A stretch of DNA of 64,000 nt from Pseudomonas sp. LP_7_YM (lineage in GTDB: Bacteria; Pseudomonadota; Gammaproteobacteria; Pseudomonadales; Pseudomonadaceae). A program made the position numbers and the translations under genes. The DNA lies in NCBI RefSeq assembly GCF_004364435.1, contig NZ_SOCT01000009.1:96910-160909 (forward strand), in the 5' to 3' direction. Shown in pieces: positions 18,834 to 27,393 of this stretch. Numbering within the stretch: position 1 is the first letter of the stretch; each line of letters starts with the position of its first letter. Under the pieces are notes generated by a model, which was not told the origin of the DNA, did not search any database, and saw only the letters and a list, made by a program, of their open reading frames with translations.

Positions 18834-20158
18834 TTGGCCGCCTGGTCTGCGCCAGGGAGCTTGATTTCAACATAGGCTTCGTCGCGGATCTGACGCAGCC
18901 AGGTTTGCAGCTCTTCGTCGTACTTGCGGTTACGCAATACGGTCATCGCCTGTTGCTCGCGCGCCTGGCTGGTGCTGTCAGTTGCACGCCGGCCAAGGAC
19001 TTCCAGCACGTGCCAGCCGAACTGAGTCTTGAAGGGCTTGGACACCACGCCTTGCGGAGTCTCGTTCATGACATCGCGGAATTCCGGCACCAGCGAACGC
19101 GGGTCGACCCAGTTCATGTCGCCACCGTTGAGCGCGGAGCCCGGATCCTCGGAGAAGCTCTTCGCCAGTTCGCCGAAATCCTCGCCGTTCTGGATGCGGT
19201 CGTAAATACGCTTGGCCAGCTTCTCGGTTTCCGCTTCGCTGCGGATTTCACTGGGCTTGATCAGGATGTGACGAACATGGACTTCGTCGCGCATCTGGGT
19301 TTGATTTTCGCCGCCGCGCTTTTCAAGCAGCTTGAGAATGATGAAGCCGCCTGGAGTAAGGGCTGGAGGCGTGACCTGGCCCGGACTCATCGAATTGAGC
19401 ATGTCGCCGAATGGGGGTGGCAACTGAGCGGCTTTACGCCAGCCCATGTCACCGCCATCCAGGGCGCTTTCGCTGGCCGAGGCAGAGATCGCCAACTGCT
19501 CGAAGTTCGCACCCTGCTGCAGTTTGCCGTAGATATCCTTTGCCTTGGCCGCTGCCGCCTGGATCTGGTCCGAGGTAGCACTGTCAGGTGTGGGAACCAG
19601 GATGTTGGCCAGGTGGAACTCTTCCGAGAACTGCGCCTTGCCCAGATCCGAGGCCAGGAAGTTTTTCACTTCCTGTTCCGACACCTGTATGCGCTCGGCC
19701 ACGCGACGCTGACGCACGCGGCTGATGATCATTTCCCGACGAATCTGTTCACGGGCGCTGTTGTACGACAGACCGTCGTGGGTCAGCGCAGCCTTGAACT
19801 GTTCGATGCTCATGTTGTTACGTTGAGCAATGGTGCCAACCGCTTGGTTCAACTCTTCATCGCTGATGCGAATGCCGGAGCGGTCACCGATCTGCAGCTG
19901 CAGGTTTTCCAGAATCAGACGATCAAGGACCTGAGACTCCAGGGCACTGGATGGCGGAACACCCTGGCCACGCTTGGCAATGGTTTGTTGAACTTCACGG
20001 GTGCGCTGGTCGAGCTGGCTTTGCATGACCACGTCGTTGTCGACAATGGCCACGACCTTGTCGATGGTGCGCACTTCAGCGTGCGCCACCGTACCGATGA
20101 GCAACGCGCCCAGCATCAGCGGGCGCAGACAATCAGAAAGCTTGGTCTTCACGTTCAC
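18830..20158 (-). CDS. surA: Periplasmic chaperone and peptidyl-prolyl isomerase SurA
   Basis: SurA escorts unfolded outer-membrane proteins, including LptD, across the periplasm. The 442-residue protein has a signal peptide (LRPLMLGALLIGTVAHA, then EVRTIDKVVAIVD), an N-terminal chaperone region and two parvulin domains (HLANILVPTPDS... and VRHILIKPSEIRS...). I place the start at a GTG (20158) with AAGG five bases upstream, inside the last codons of lptD; another GTG lies six bases on. Its position right after lptD fits its substrate relationship. Confidence 0.94.
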   Translation of the reverse strand: MNVKTKLSDCLRPLMLGALLIGTVAHAEVRTIDKVVAIVDNDVVMQSQLDQRTREVQQTIAKRGQGVPPSSALESQVLDRLILENLQLQIGDRSGIRISDEELNQAVGTIAQRNNMSIEQFKAALTHDGLSYNSAREQIRREMIISRVRQRRVAERIQVSEQEVKNFLASDLGKAQFSEEFHLANILVPTPDSATSDQIQAAAAKAKDIYGKLQQGANFEQLAISASASESALDGGDMGWRKAAQLPPPFGDMLNSMSPGQVTPPALTPGGFIILKLLEKRGGENQTQMRDEVHVRHILIKPSEIRSEAETEKLAKRIYDRIQNGEDFGELAKSFSEDPGSALNGGDMNWVDPRSLVPEFRDVMNETPQGVVSKPFKTQFGWHVLEVLGRRATDSTSQAREQQAMTVLRNRKYDEELQTWLRQIRDEAYVEIKLPGADQAAK

Positions 20159-22952
20159 GATAACCTTGGATGCCTTGGTCGAGGAAGCTTTCAACTTTCT
20201 GGCCAACAACGCCACCAAGTCCCTTCAACACGATTTGTAGGAAGACGCCGCGGTCGCCTTTTTCGTTTTGCGCCACCTCTTGGGAGTTTTCGTCGTAGTC
20301 AACCCAGTACCGGTTGATCAGACGCAGCTTCCAGCAGCAGTTGTCGTACTCAAAGCCACCAAAGGCTTCGAGGGTACGGTTGCGGTTGTAGTCATACTGC
20401 CAGCGACCGATGGCGCTCCATTGCGGCGCGACGGGCCAGATGACCGAGAAGTCGTGCTGCTGGATCTTGTAGTAGTCCTTGATGATCGATCCATCGGGAA
20501 GGGTCGCGTTACCATTGCCCACCATCCACTTGCCGGTAGTCTGGTCGTAACGAACCTGGTCGTTACGGTAACGGTAACCGGCGTTGATGATCTTGCCCGG
20601 GTTGTCTTCAGGCTGGTAGTGAACCATTGCGCTGCCGGAGCGAGTGCTGCGGCTGTCCGGGTCCCAGTTGAAGTCCGACGTGGCCCGCCAGTCGCGGTTG
20701 AAACGGTATTCATATTCGAGTGCGTACGGGGAAACGTCGGACTGGGCGTCCTTGCGTTCCTCATAGCTGATACCTGGCAACTGCACCTTGCGATCAGCAA
20801 AGTAAACCGCCTGACCGACGCTCACGCGTTGGCGTTCGAAACCGTTGTCTTCGATCCAGCGGTTGGTCACGCCCAGCGACAGCTTGTTCTCGTCACCGAT
20901 ACGGTCGGAGCCAACGAAGCGGTTGTCGCGAAACAGCGAGGCGTAGTTGAAGGTCGTCTCACCCGAGTCGAAGACCGGGATGTCGCTCTGATCCCTGTAG
21001 GGCACATAAAGGTAGTACAGCCGCGGTTCGAGGGTCTGGCGGTAGTCTTTGCCGAACCAGTTGGTGTTGCGATCGAAGTAAAGGCCGCTGTCTACACTGA
21101 AGATCGGTACGGAGCGGTCTTGCGAACTGTTGTACGTTTCGTCTGCCAGCAAGGTCCGCTTACCGTCAGCATCCAGGTCCAGATCGTACTTGGTATAAAC
21201 GTACTTGAGTTTCGGGGTCACGAAACCGTAGCTGGTGCTCAAAGGCAAACTGATGGAAGGTGCCAGATTGAGCCTGTCGCCGTTAGCACGTGCAAGGCCG
21301 GCAACATGGGTGTCCAGACGTGGCGTACCAGGCGCAGCCAAGGTACCGTCCGCGTTGTAGTTAATTGGGCCACCGTTTTCATCCAGATAGTTACCGGTGC
21401 GCAGGTCGCGATCGAACCGTACCAATTCGGACTCGTAATCAAACTTTAACCCGCCCGGATTGAAGGGCAGCGTGCCGTTCAGCGTTAACTGAGGCAGGCG
21501 TGCGTAGGGCGTGATCGCGGTAATTGTGGTCAGTTGGTACTGCTGGGCATTCATGCGCGCGACATAACTGTCGCCACGGTACGTAAGATCGCCCTGCTGA
21601 TTCAGGTAGTCGTGAGTGCTCACGCCTTCCTGGCCGCTTTTCAGGTCCTTGAAGTAGTAGGGGTCGCTGACCTTGGTGTAATCGACGTGCGCGGTCAGGC
21701 GTTCATCCAGGCCGCTGCGGTTCTGCCAATTGATCAGCCAGCGGGTGTCTTTGTAGTCAGACTGCTGCTTGCGATCGTCGTTCTGGTCATTCAGGTAAGC
21801 CGCGCCGAACTGACCTTCGCTGCTTTTGGTCAGGTAGCGGAATTCGCCTTCGAGCAACAGGCCGCGCTTGGCCATGTAGGTCGGGTACAGCGTGGCGTCG
21901 TAGTTCGGCGCCAGGTTGAAGTAGTAAGGCGTAAGCAACGAGAAGCCGGTGTCGGTACTGGCGCCGATGCTCGGTGGCAGGAAGCCGGACTGGCGCCGAT
22001 CGTCGATCGGGAAATAGATGTACGGCGTGTACAGGACCGGGATGTCGTGTACGCGCAATGTTGCGTTGGTCGCGGTACCGAAACCGGTGGCCGGGTTCAG
22101 GGTGATATTGTTGCCCTTGACCGTCCAGGCGTTGCTGCTCGGCTCGCACGTGGTGTACGTACCGTCCTTGAGGCGGATGATCGCGTTCTCTGCACGGCGA
22201 GCATACAGCGCGTTACCACGCACATTGGATTTGTGCAGCACGTATTCGGCGTTATCGACTTTCGCCTCACCGGTGTCCAGCTGCACTTCGGCGTGATCAC
22301 CGACAATCAGGGCGCCGTTGTCGCGCAGACGGACATCGCCGTTCAGCTCGCCACGGTTTTCGGCCTGATGCAGGCTGGCTTCGTCGGCTTCGACCTGCAT
22401 GGAGCCTTGGCGCAGTACCACATCACCGGCCAGACTCGCGATCTGCTCTTCCTGCTGATACCGCGAAGCCTTGGCACCGATGAACGTCGGGGCGTCGCTT
22501 TTCGCGGTCTTGTCATCCATGCCTGGACGAATCGGCTCGATATAGGCGCCTGAGCAGTAAGGGCCGGTCTCTGCCAGTTGGGCAGCGGTCAGCTTCTCGC
22601 GTGGCACCCAGTCCAGGTGGCTGTAGTCTGCGCTGCGCGATTTCAGGCCACGGCCCTTGGCCTCGGTGACCAGCATCGTTTTAGGCACGACTTCACCGTT
22701 CTCGGTGATCGTGGTGGACCCGTTCGCCGTGCTGCTGTTGGACGACACGCTGTTGGCGTCGTGCACCGGCCGCGGAGGCAACTGGGCTGCATTGGTTTTC
22801 GGGGAGCAATCCCAGGCACCTGTTGCAGACACCGAACAGTCATACTGCTCAGCTGCAACCACGTACTGAGTGGCCAGAGGTTGCATCGCCAGCAAACTGC
22901 CGGTTACGAGCAACGGAAATTTTTTACGAAACGCGGGGGATTTCAATGCCAT
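20133..22952 (-). CDS. lptD: LPS-assembly outer membrane protein LptD
   Basis: LptD, with the lipoprotein LptE, forms the outer-membrane beta-barrel that inserts lipopolysaccharide into the outer leaflet. The 939-residue protein has a signal peptide (FPLLVTGSLLAMQPLATQYVVAA), an extended N-terminal region typical of Pseudomonas, a periplasmic jellyroll (about residues 150-320, containing DVVLRQGSMQVEADEASLH) and a C-terminal barrel. It precedes surA with overlap and is divergent from amgK, so the outer-membrane assembly genes sit in one run. Confidence 0.96.
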   Translation of the reverse strand: MALKSPAFRKKFPLLVTGSLLAMQPLATQYVVAAEQYDCSVSATGAWDCSPKTNAAQLPPRPVHDANSVSSNSSTANGSTTITENGEVVPKTMLVTEAKGRGLKSRSADYSHLDWVPREKLTAAQLAETGPYCSGAYIEPIRPGMDDKTAKSDAPTFIGAKASRYQQEEQIASLAGDVVLRQGSMQVEADEASLHQAENRGELNGDVRLRDNGALIVGDHAEVQLDTGEAKVDNAEYVLHKSNVRGNALYARRAENAIIRLKDGTYTTCEPSSNAWTVKGNNITLNPATGFGTATNATLRVHDIPVLYTPYIYFPIDDRRQSGFLPPSIGASTDTGFSLLTPYYFNLAPNYDATLYPTYMAKRGLLLEGEFRYLTKSSEGQFGAAYLNDQNDDRKQQSDYKDTRWLINWQNRSGLDERLTAHVDYTKVSDPYYFKDLKSGQEGVSTHDYLNQQGDLTYRGDSYVARMNAQQYQLTTITAITPYARLPQLTLNGTLPFNPGGLKFDYESELVRFDRDLRTGNYLDENGGPINYNADGTLAAPGTPRLDTHVAGLARANGDRLNLAPSISLPLSTSYGFVTPKLKYVYTKYDLDLDADGKRTLLADETYNSSQDRSVPIFSVDSGLYFDRNTNWFGKDYRQTLEPRLYYLYVPYRDQSDIPVFDSGETTFNYASLFRDNRFVGSDRIGDENKLSLGVTNRWIEDNGFERQRVSVGQAVYFADRKVQLPGISYEERKDAQSDVSPYALEYEYRFNRDWRATSDFNWDPDSRSTRSGSAMVHYQPEDNPGKIINAGYRYRNDQVRYDQTTGKWMVGNGNATLPDGSIIKDYYKIQQHDFSVIWPVAPQWSAIGRWQYDYNRNRTLEAFGGFEYDNCCWKLRLINRYWVDYDENSQEVAQNEKGDRGVFLQIVLKGLGGVVGQKVESFLDQGIQGYREREDQAF

Positions 22953-23081
22953 CTTATTAGTCCGGGCTTCCTGCGCGCCATCTGCCCGCGGGGGGGCCGC
23001 ACGCCTCTCGATGGGCTGAAAAAGATGTCGGATAATAAAGCATGACCCGCTTGACGGCTAGCGCCGTCGGAGACCCTTGTA

Positions 23082-24110
23082 ATGCCAGATCAAGATGTAC
23101 GCCTGCAACACCTCAAAGTTTGGCTCGATGAGCAGCTGCCAAAGTTGTTCATAGCTCAAGGCTGGGGCGCCGTCCCCCCGGCCACGTTGACTGCGGCCAG
23201 TAGCGACGCAAGTTTCCGTCGCTACTTCCGCTGGGAAGGCGAGGGTCGCACTTTTATCGTCATGGATGCTCCCCCCCCTCAAGAAAACTGTAAACCCTTT
23301 GTCGACATTGCTCATTTATTGAGCAAATCGAGAATTAATGTTCCGAAAATTTATGCCGAAGACCTGAATCAGGGCTTTCTGTTGCTCAATGACCTGGGTC
23401 GAAAAACCTATCTGGATGTCATCGACGAAAAAAATGCAGATCAATTGTTCGCCGATGCCATCGAAGCATTACTGGCCTATCAGCAGTTGCCGATGGATAC
23501 GTCACTGCCCAGCTATGACGTCGCCCTTTTGCGTCGTGAACTGGAGCTGTTTCCCGAGTGGTATGTGAAGCAACATCTGGGCATCGAGTTTGACCAGGCG
23601 CAGCAAGCCAATTGGCAGCGGGTCAGCGATCTGCTGATCGAAAGCGCGATGGCGCAGCCCAAGGTTCTGGTGCACCGCGACTATATGCCACGCAACCTGA
23701 TGATCAGTGAGCCGAACCCCGGCGTGCTGGATTTCCAGGATGCGGTCTATGGTCCGGTGACTTATGACATCACCTGCCTGTTCAAGGACGCGTTCCTGAG
23801 TTGGCCGGAAGAGCGTGTTGCGAGCTGGCTCAGGGCTTATTGGGAGAAAGCCGGAGCACTGGGTATTGTCGTGCAGGATGATTTTGAAGAATTCCATCGT
23901 GCCAGTGACCTGATGGGAGTGCAGCGTCATTTGAAAGTCATCGGGATTTTTGCGCGGATCTGCCACCGTGACGGCAAGCCGCGTTACATCGCTGATGTGC
24001 CGCGCTTCTTCTCTTATATAGACGCAGTGCTGGGGCGTCGGCCCGAACTGGTCGAGTTGAGCAGCCTGCTGACCAGTCTGGGTCGGCCAAAACAACAAGC
24101 CGCCGTGTAA
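23082..24110 (+). CDS. amgK: Anomeric N-acetylmuramate/N-acetylglucosamine kinase AmgK
   Basis: AmgK phosphorylates MurNAc or GlcNAc at the anomeric position in the peptidoglycan recycling route that feeds UDP-MurNAc directly and bypasses fosfomycin-sensitive MurA. The 342-residue protein has an aminoglycoside-phosphotransferase fold: SDASFRRYFRWEGEGRTFIVMDAPP at the ATP site, then the catalytic loop LVHRDYMPRNLM and VLDFQDAVYGPVTYD. It is followed 36 bases later by murU, the next enzyme of the pathway. Confidence 0.93.
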   Translation: MPDQDVRLQHLKVWLDEQLPKLFIAQGWGAVPPATLTAASSDASFRRYFRWEGEGRTFIVMDAPPPQENCKPFVDIAHLLSKSRINVPKIYAEDLNQGFLLLNDLGRKTYLDVIDEKNADQLFADAIEALLAYQQLPMDTSLPSYDVALLRRELELFPEWYVKQHLGIEFDQAQQANWQRVSDLLIESAMAQPKVLVHRDYMPRNLMISEPNPGVLDFQDAVYGPVTYDITCLFKDAFLSWPEERVASWLRAYWEKAGALGIVVQDDFEEFHRASDLMGVQRHLKVIGIFARICHRDGKPRYIADVPRFFSYIDAVLGRRPELVELSSLLTSLGRPKQQAAV

Positions 24111-24146
24111 AGGAATGGATGTGAAGACTGTCTTGAAGAGGGATGC

Positions 24147-24830
24147 ATGAAAGCGATGATTCTGGCGGCGGGCAAAGGCGAGCGTCTGCGTCCTTTGACA
24201 CTGCACACGCCCAAGCCGCTGGTCCGCGCCGGTGGCAGTGCATTGATCGAATATCACCTGCGTGCCCTGAAAACTGCGGGGTTTACCGAGGTCGTGATCA
24301 ACCACGCCTGGCTGGGTCAGCAGATCGAGGACTTTCTGGGCGACGGTCGGCAGCTGGGTTTATGCATTCGTTACTCACCCGAAGGCGAACCGCTGGAAAC
24401 CGGTGGCGGGATTTTCCGCGCCCTCTCGCTGCTGGGTGATGAGCCGTTTCTGGTGGTCAACGGCGATATCTGGACCGATTGCGATTTCACGGCGTTGAAC
24501 TCATCGAGAAGCGGCGCGCCGATCCAGGAGCTTGCGCATCTGGTGCTGGTGGACAATCCGCTGCATCATCCCGCCGGCGATTTTGCATTGGTGGATGGCG
24601 AAGTGCGGGATGACGCCAGCCTGCCGCGTCTGACCTACAGCGGCATCGCTGTTCTGCACCCGCAGCTGTTCGCCACGTGCAGCGAGGGTGCCTTCAAGCT
24701 GGCACCTGTGTTGCGCGATGCGATGGCCAAGGGGCAGGTGACCGGTGAGCATTTCAAGGGGCGCTGGGTGGACGTCGGCACTCACGAACGGTTGGCGGAA
24801 GTCGAGCGGATCCTTGCGGTGAAATCCTAA
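24147..24830 (+). CDS. murU: N-acetylmuramate-1-phosphate uridylyltransferase MurU
   Basis: MurU joins MurNAc-1-phosphate, the AmgK product, with UTP to give UDP-MurNAc. The 227-residue protein is a nucleotidyltransferase with MKAMILAAGKGERLRPLT and TPKPLVRAGG at the active site, then VVNGDIWTDCDF for metal binding and a terminal GRWVDVGTHERL. It sits between amgK and the djlA-like gene, whose ATG follows its stop codon directly. Confidence 0.93.
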   Translation: MKAMILAAGKGERLRPLTLHTPKPLVRAGGSALIEYHLRALKTAGFTEVVINHAWLGQQIEDFLGDGRQLGLCIRYSPEGEPLETGGGIFRALSLLGDEPFLVVNGDIWTDCDFTALNSSRSGAPIQELAHLVLVDNPLHHPAGDFALVDGEVRDDASLPRLTYSGIAVLHPQLFATCSEGAFKLAPVLRDAMAKGQVTGEHFKGRWVDVGTHERLAEVERILAVKS

Positions 24831-25601
24831 ATGCTTTGGCCATTCACTTTGGTCGGCGCAGGTGCCGGGTACGCGATTGCCAGCATACCCGGTGCGATGC
24901 TGGGGGCGTTGCTCGGGCAGGCGCTGGACCGACGCCTGCAGGTGCAGAGCCTTGCCGAACTGCGCGAGCACTTCGGTGGACAAAAGGTGCCGCGTGATGA
25001 CGAGCTGATTTTCATCCTGCTCGGTCGCCTGGCCAAGCGGGATGGCCGGGTGCTCGATGGTCATATTCAGCAAGCCCGGGTCGAGATGCGCCGTCTGGAT
25101 TTGAGCGAACCGGCGACGCGTCGCGCAATTGCGGCTTTCAATCGTGGCAAGGATGGCCGCGACAAGCTGCGGGCGCACCTCAAACGCCTGAAAACCCAGC
25201 CGCATGCTGCCGAAGGCCTGTTACGTGCCTGTTGGCGCATGGCGTGGGCCGATGGCAAGGCGTCGAGGGCCGAGCGCGAGTTGATCGTGCTGTGGGGCAA
25301 GTGGCTGGGCTGGACGGCGGAAAGGGTCGAAGCGCTGTCTTCGACCGAAGACGAACACCGAATGCGCGCACCCGCCAGCAGCGCGAACCAATACCCGGAC
25401 GCGCTACGCCTGCTTGGTGTGCGGACAGACTCGGAACCTGCGCAGATCAAGCGCGCGTATCGTCGTCTATTGAGCCGGCACCACCCGGACAAGGTTGCAG
25501 GCTCCGGGGCCAGTCAGCTGCAGGTGCGGGACGCCACCGAACGGACCCGCGAATTGCATGCCGCCTATGCGGTGATTCGAGAGAAGCGCGGCTTTCGGTG
25601 A
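24831..25601 (+). CDS. djlA: DjlA-like membrane co-chaperone (TerB-like and J domains)
   Basis: A 256-residue protein with a glycine-rich membrane segment at the N-terminus (LVGAGAGYAIASIPGAMLG), a TerB-like helical middle (DELIFILLGRLAKRDGRVLD ... RMAWADGKASRAERELI) and a C-terminal J domain with the diagnostic RHHPDKV motif. This is the DjlA layout, which stimulates DnaK at the inner membrane. The ATG follows the murU stop without a gap, so it is probably the third gene of amgK-murU-djlA. Its link with cell-wall recycling is not known. Confidence 0.88.
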   Translation: MLWPFTLVGAGAGYAIASIPGAMLGALLGQALDRRLQVQSLAELREHFGGQKVPRDDELIFILLGRLAKRDGRVLDGHIQQARVEMRRLDLSEPATRRAIAAFNRGKDGRDKLRAHLKRLKTQPHAAEGLLRACWRMAWADGKASRAERELIVLWGKWLGWTAERVEALSSTEDEHRMRAPASSANQYPDALRLLGVRTDSEPAQIKRAYRRLLSRHHPDKVAGSGASQLQVRDATERTRELHAAYAVIREKRGFR

Positions 25602-25779
25602 CTGATCCCTTTGCCGTTTGAATTTCGCCCGTGGCGTCAGGCAGGCATTCATAACCCGTAGTAGAGAGCGTGTCGTGAAGGCGTCGTGCCAGCTAGAAAG
25701 GCATCGATTGGCCGCCGCATTCGCGAGCATGCTTGCTTGCTTGCTTGCTGCACAGGGTGTCATACGGATTCGGGTTTTG

Positions 25780-26766
25780 TTATTGCGCCTCCAGCCATCC
25801 CCGTACGCGGCGAAACAGCTGATCCTGTTCCATCGCGGTATTGCCCGGAATCGCGCTCAATGCCACCTGGGTGAAGCGGGCGTTTTTTACGCGCTTGCTG
25901 GCGTCCAGGCGATCCTGTGCTTGCTGGCGGGGTATTGTCTTGTCCCTGTCGACAAAGTCCGCAGTCGCAACTTTCAATGTCGGCACTATTTCCAGTAATG
26001 ACGGCGTGTCCTTGCCGGTATCTGCCGCTGTGACCATCACCAGTTTCTGCACGGTGGGCGATGGGCGCTCGCTCATGTAGCGCGCGACCCAGTAGGCGCC
26101 GGTGCCATGCCCCAGCAACGCGATGGTATGGGCCTTGTTCTGCTGAGCGAAGGCAATGGCGCTGTCTATGCGCGCGAATATCTTCTCGGCGTTGGCCTTG
26201 GTCAACTCAGCCTGGGCAGCCGCCTGCGCTGCGGCCGCTGCGGCATCGGCTTCGGCGCTGGCTGCCGGATCGGGTGCTTTGGCGGGTGTGTCCTTGGATT
26301 TGTCTTTGTCAGCAGCGGCTTTGTCGGCTGTAGCCGGTGTATCCGCTGCGCGAGCGAAAATACCATCGTCGTAGGCATCCGGCAGGCTCAGGCTCAGGCT
26401 GGACCAGCCCACATCCGGCAACTTGCGTCGCAACGGGCCAACGGCATTCGGCCAGTCCGGGGATTCATCGGCACCCGGCACGATCACCACCGCGCCTTTG
26501 GGGTCGTCGGTGTTTGCAGGTTTCCACAGGGCCAGATAGTTCTCCTCACCGGCCTGGAGTTGCTGCTGCTCGGCTTTGGGCACCTGACGCTCCAGCACCA
26601 GCTTGTCTTCCTCGCTACGAGATGGTAACGCTGCGCGCTCGACCGGGGGCTCGGCGGCCTTGGCGTCTTTGTCTGGAGCAGGATCTGCTGCCATTGCGAC
26701 CTGCCAGCACGGCAGTATCAGCGTCAGGCAAATCGCGGGAAATAGTGCGCGAATGGTGTAGGGCAT
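25780..26766 (-). CDS. DUF3530 family exported protein, alpha/beta-hydrolase-like
   Basis: A 328-residue protein with a signal peptide (MPYTIRALFPAICLTLILPC), a central low-complexity Ala/Asp/Lys stretch (residues ~140-185) and a C-terminal region with TIALLGHGTGAYWVARYM. The G-H-G-T-G segment resembles a nucleophile-elbow position but lacks the usual serine, as expected for DUF3530. The function is unknown. I chose the ATG at 26766 with GGAA upstream. It converges on djlA and is the last core gene before the accessory island. Confidence 0.85.
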   Translation of the reverse strand: MPYTIRALFPAICLTLILPCWQVAMAADPAPDKDAKAAEPPVERAALPSRSEEDKLVLERQVPKAEQQQLQAGEENYLALWKPANTDDPKGAVVIVPGADESPDWPNAVGPLRRKLPDVGWSSLSLSLPDAYDDGIFARAADTPATADKAAADKDKSKDTPAKAPDPAASAEADAAAAAAQAAAQAELTKANAEKIFARIDSAIAFAQQNKAHTIALLGHGTGAYWVARYMSERPSPTVQKLVMVTAADTGKDTPSLLEIVPTLKVATADFVDRDKTIPRQQAQDRLDASKRVKNARFTQVALSAIPGNTAMEQDQLFRRVRGWLEAQ

Positions 26767-26780
26767 TGAATATTCCAAAG

Positions 26781-26798
26781 GCCGGAAACAATTCCGGC
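26781..26798. repeat. Inverted repeat in the DUF3530 leader
   Basis: GCCGGAA, ACAA, TTCCGGC forms a perfect 7-bp stem 15 bases upstream of the DUF3530 start. It could be a leader hairpin or a small operator; nothing further can be said from sequence. Confidence 0.5.
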
Positions 26799-27168
26799 AG
26801 CCTAATGGGTTGATGACTGTTTGTCAGTCCGCATGTGGGCGCCTGTTTTCCAGGCATCGCGCGCTTCAAATAACCGATCCTGCCTCAGGGGCGAAGAGAA
26901 CACAGGTCGAGCATGCGCACCCGTTGTTTTCAGGGTATCGGCTGTGTGCGTGCAACGTTGACCGAATTTGTGACTCGTCTCGTTTGCGTAGCCTGTGCCG
27001 CCGTCCCATGCCTGGGCCAATATTGCATATGCATATAACAAAAGAGCCACTATAAAAATTGATAACCAGCAGCACATCATTAGGACGGCAATAAATGGGC
27101 ACCGCCTGGCTCCTAAGCCCACTGATTATCAATCGTCTAGGAGCCTACCTAACTAAGGAAGAAAAAAA
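26799..27168. other. Left junction of the accessory island and leader of the peptide gene
   Basis: I find no gene here that I can support. Composition changes from core-like to AT-rich near 27015. A TATAAA at 27051-27056 in an AT-rich stretch (27019-27064) could be the -10 of the peptide gene's promoter, without a clear -35 at standard spacing. An inverted repeat, GGCTCCTA (27108-27115) and TAGGAGCC (27138-27145) with a 22-base loop, lies just before the ribosome binding site AAGGAAG (27155-27161). Confidence 0.5.
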
Positions 27169-27330
27169 ATGACAAACGACTTTTCACAAGCAAGTTCTCA
27201 GGCGTTTTCTCACAAAAGAGATGATCTGGCATTTCCTACGAGGAAGCGTAGTCTTCTTTCCCGCATATTTTTTCAAACCTCCATTTGTACCGAATCTGTG
27301 GCTGGGGGATGTGAAGGTTGGAAGTGGTAA
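27169..27330 (+). CDS. 53-residue peptide, putative precursor of a modified peptide or microcin
   Basis: A short ORF with a strong ribosome binding site (AAGGAAG, seven bases before ATG). The predicted product starts MTNDFSQASSQAFSHK, has a basic middle (PTRKRSLLSRIFF) and ends CTESVAGGCEGWKW. The C-terminus has two cysteines (40 and 48), a Gly-Gly at 46-47 and the aromatic end GWKW, while the N-terminal two thirds look like a hydrophilic leader. No signal peptide is seen. It is followed by an intercistronic hairpin and by a DUF6875-like gene and an exporter-like ABC gene. I do not recognise the family; a RiPP precursor is inference from size, composition and context. Confidence 0.55.
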   Translation: MTNDFSQASSQAFSHKRDDLAFPTRKRSLLSRIFFQTSICTESVAGGCEGWKW

Positions 27331-27350
27331 TGAAACTTTAAACTGAAACC

Positions 27351-27374
27351 ATTCCCCGGGAAATTCCGGGGAAT
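27351..27374 (+). terminator. Intercistronic hairpin after the peptide gene
   Basis: ATTCCCCGG (27351-27359) and CCGGGGAAT (27366-27374) form a perfect 9-bp stem with a 6-base loop, 20 bases after the peptide stop. No T run follows. In peptide operons such a hairpin often protects the precursor mRNA or partly terminates, so that the peptide is made in excess of the enzymes; that role is inferred. Confidence 0.55.
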
Positions 27375-27393
27375 CTGATCCTGGGAGTTATTT

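Noticed and set aside
20268..21449. Plus-strand frame of 393 codons
   Set aside because: Antisense shadow of lptD.
25731..25750. GCTT tandem repeat between djlA and the DUF3530 gene
   Set aside because: Only about four and a half units in a convergent gap; no sign of a function.
26802..27122. Minus-strand frame with a hydrophobic stretch (MCCWLSIFIVALLLYAYA)
   Set aside because: No ribosome binding site, GTG start, atypical second half, and it covers the likely promoter of the peptide gene; probably chance.
27169..27330. Lasso peptide precursor
   Set aside because: No B1/B2 protease or asparagine-synthetase-like cyclase nearby, and the Thr-x-Gly leader/core junction with a ring acid at 7-9 is not seen.
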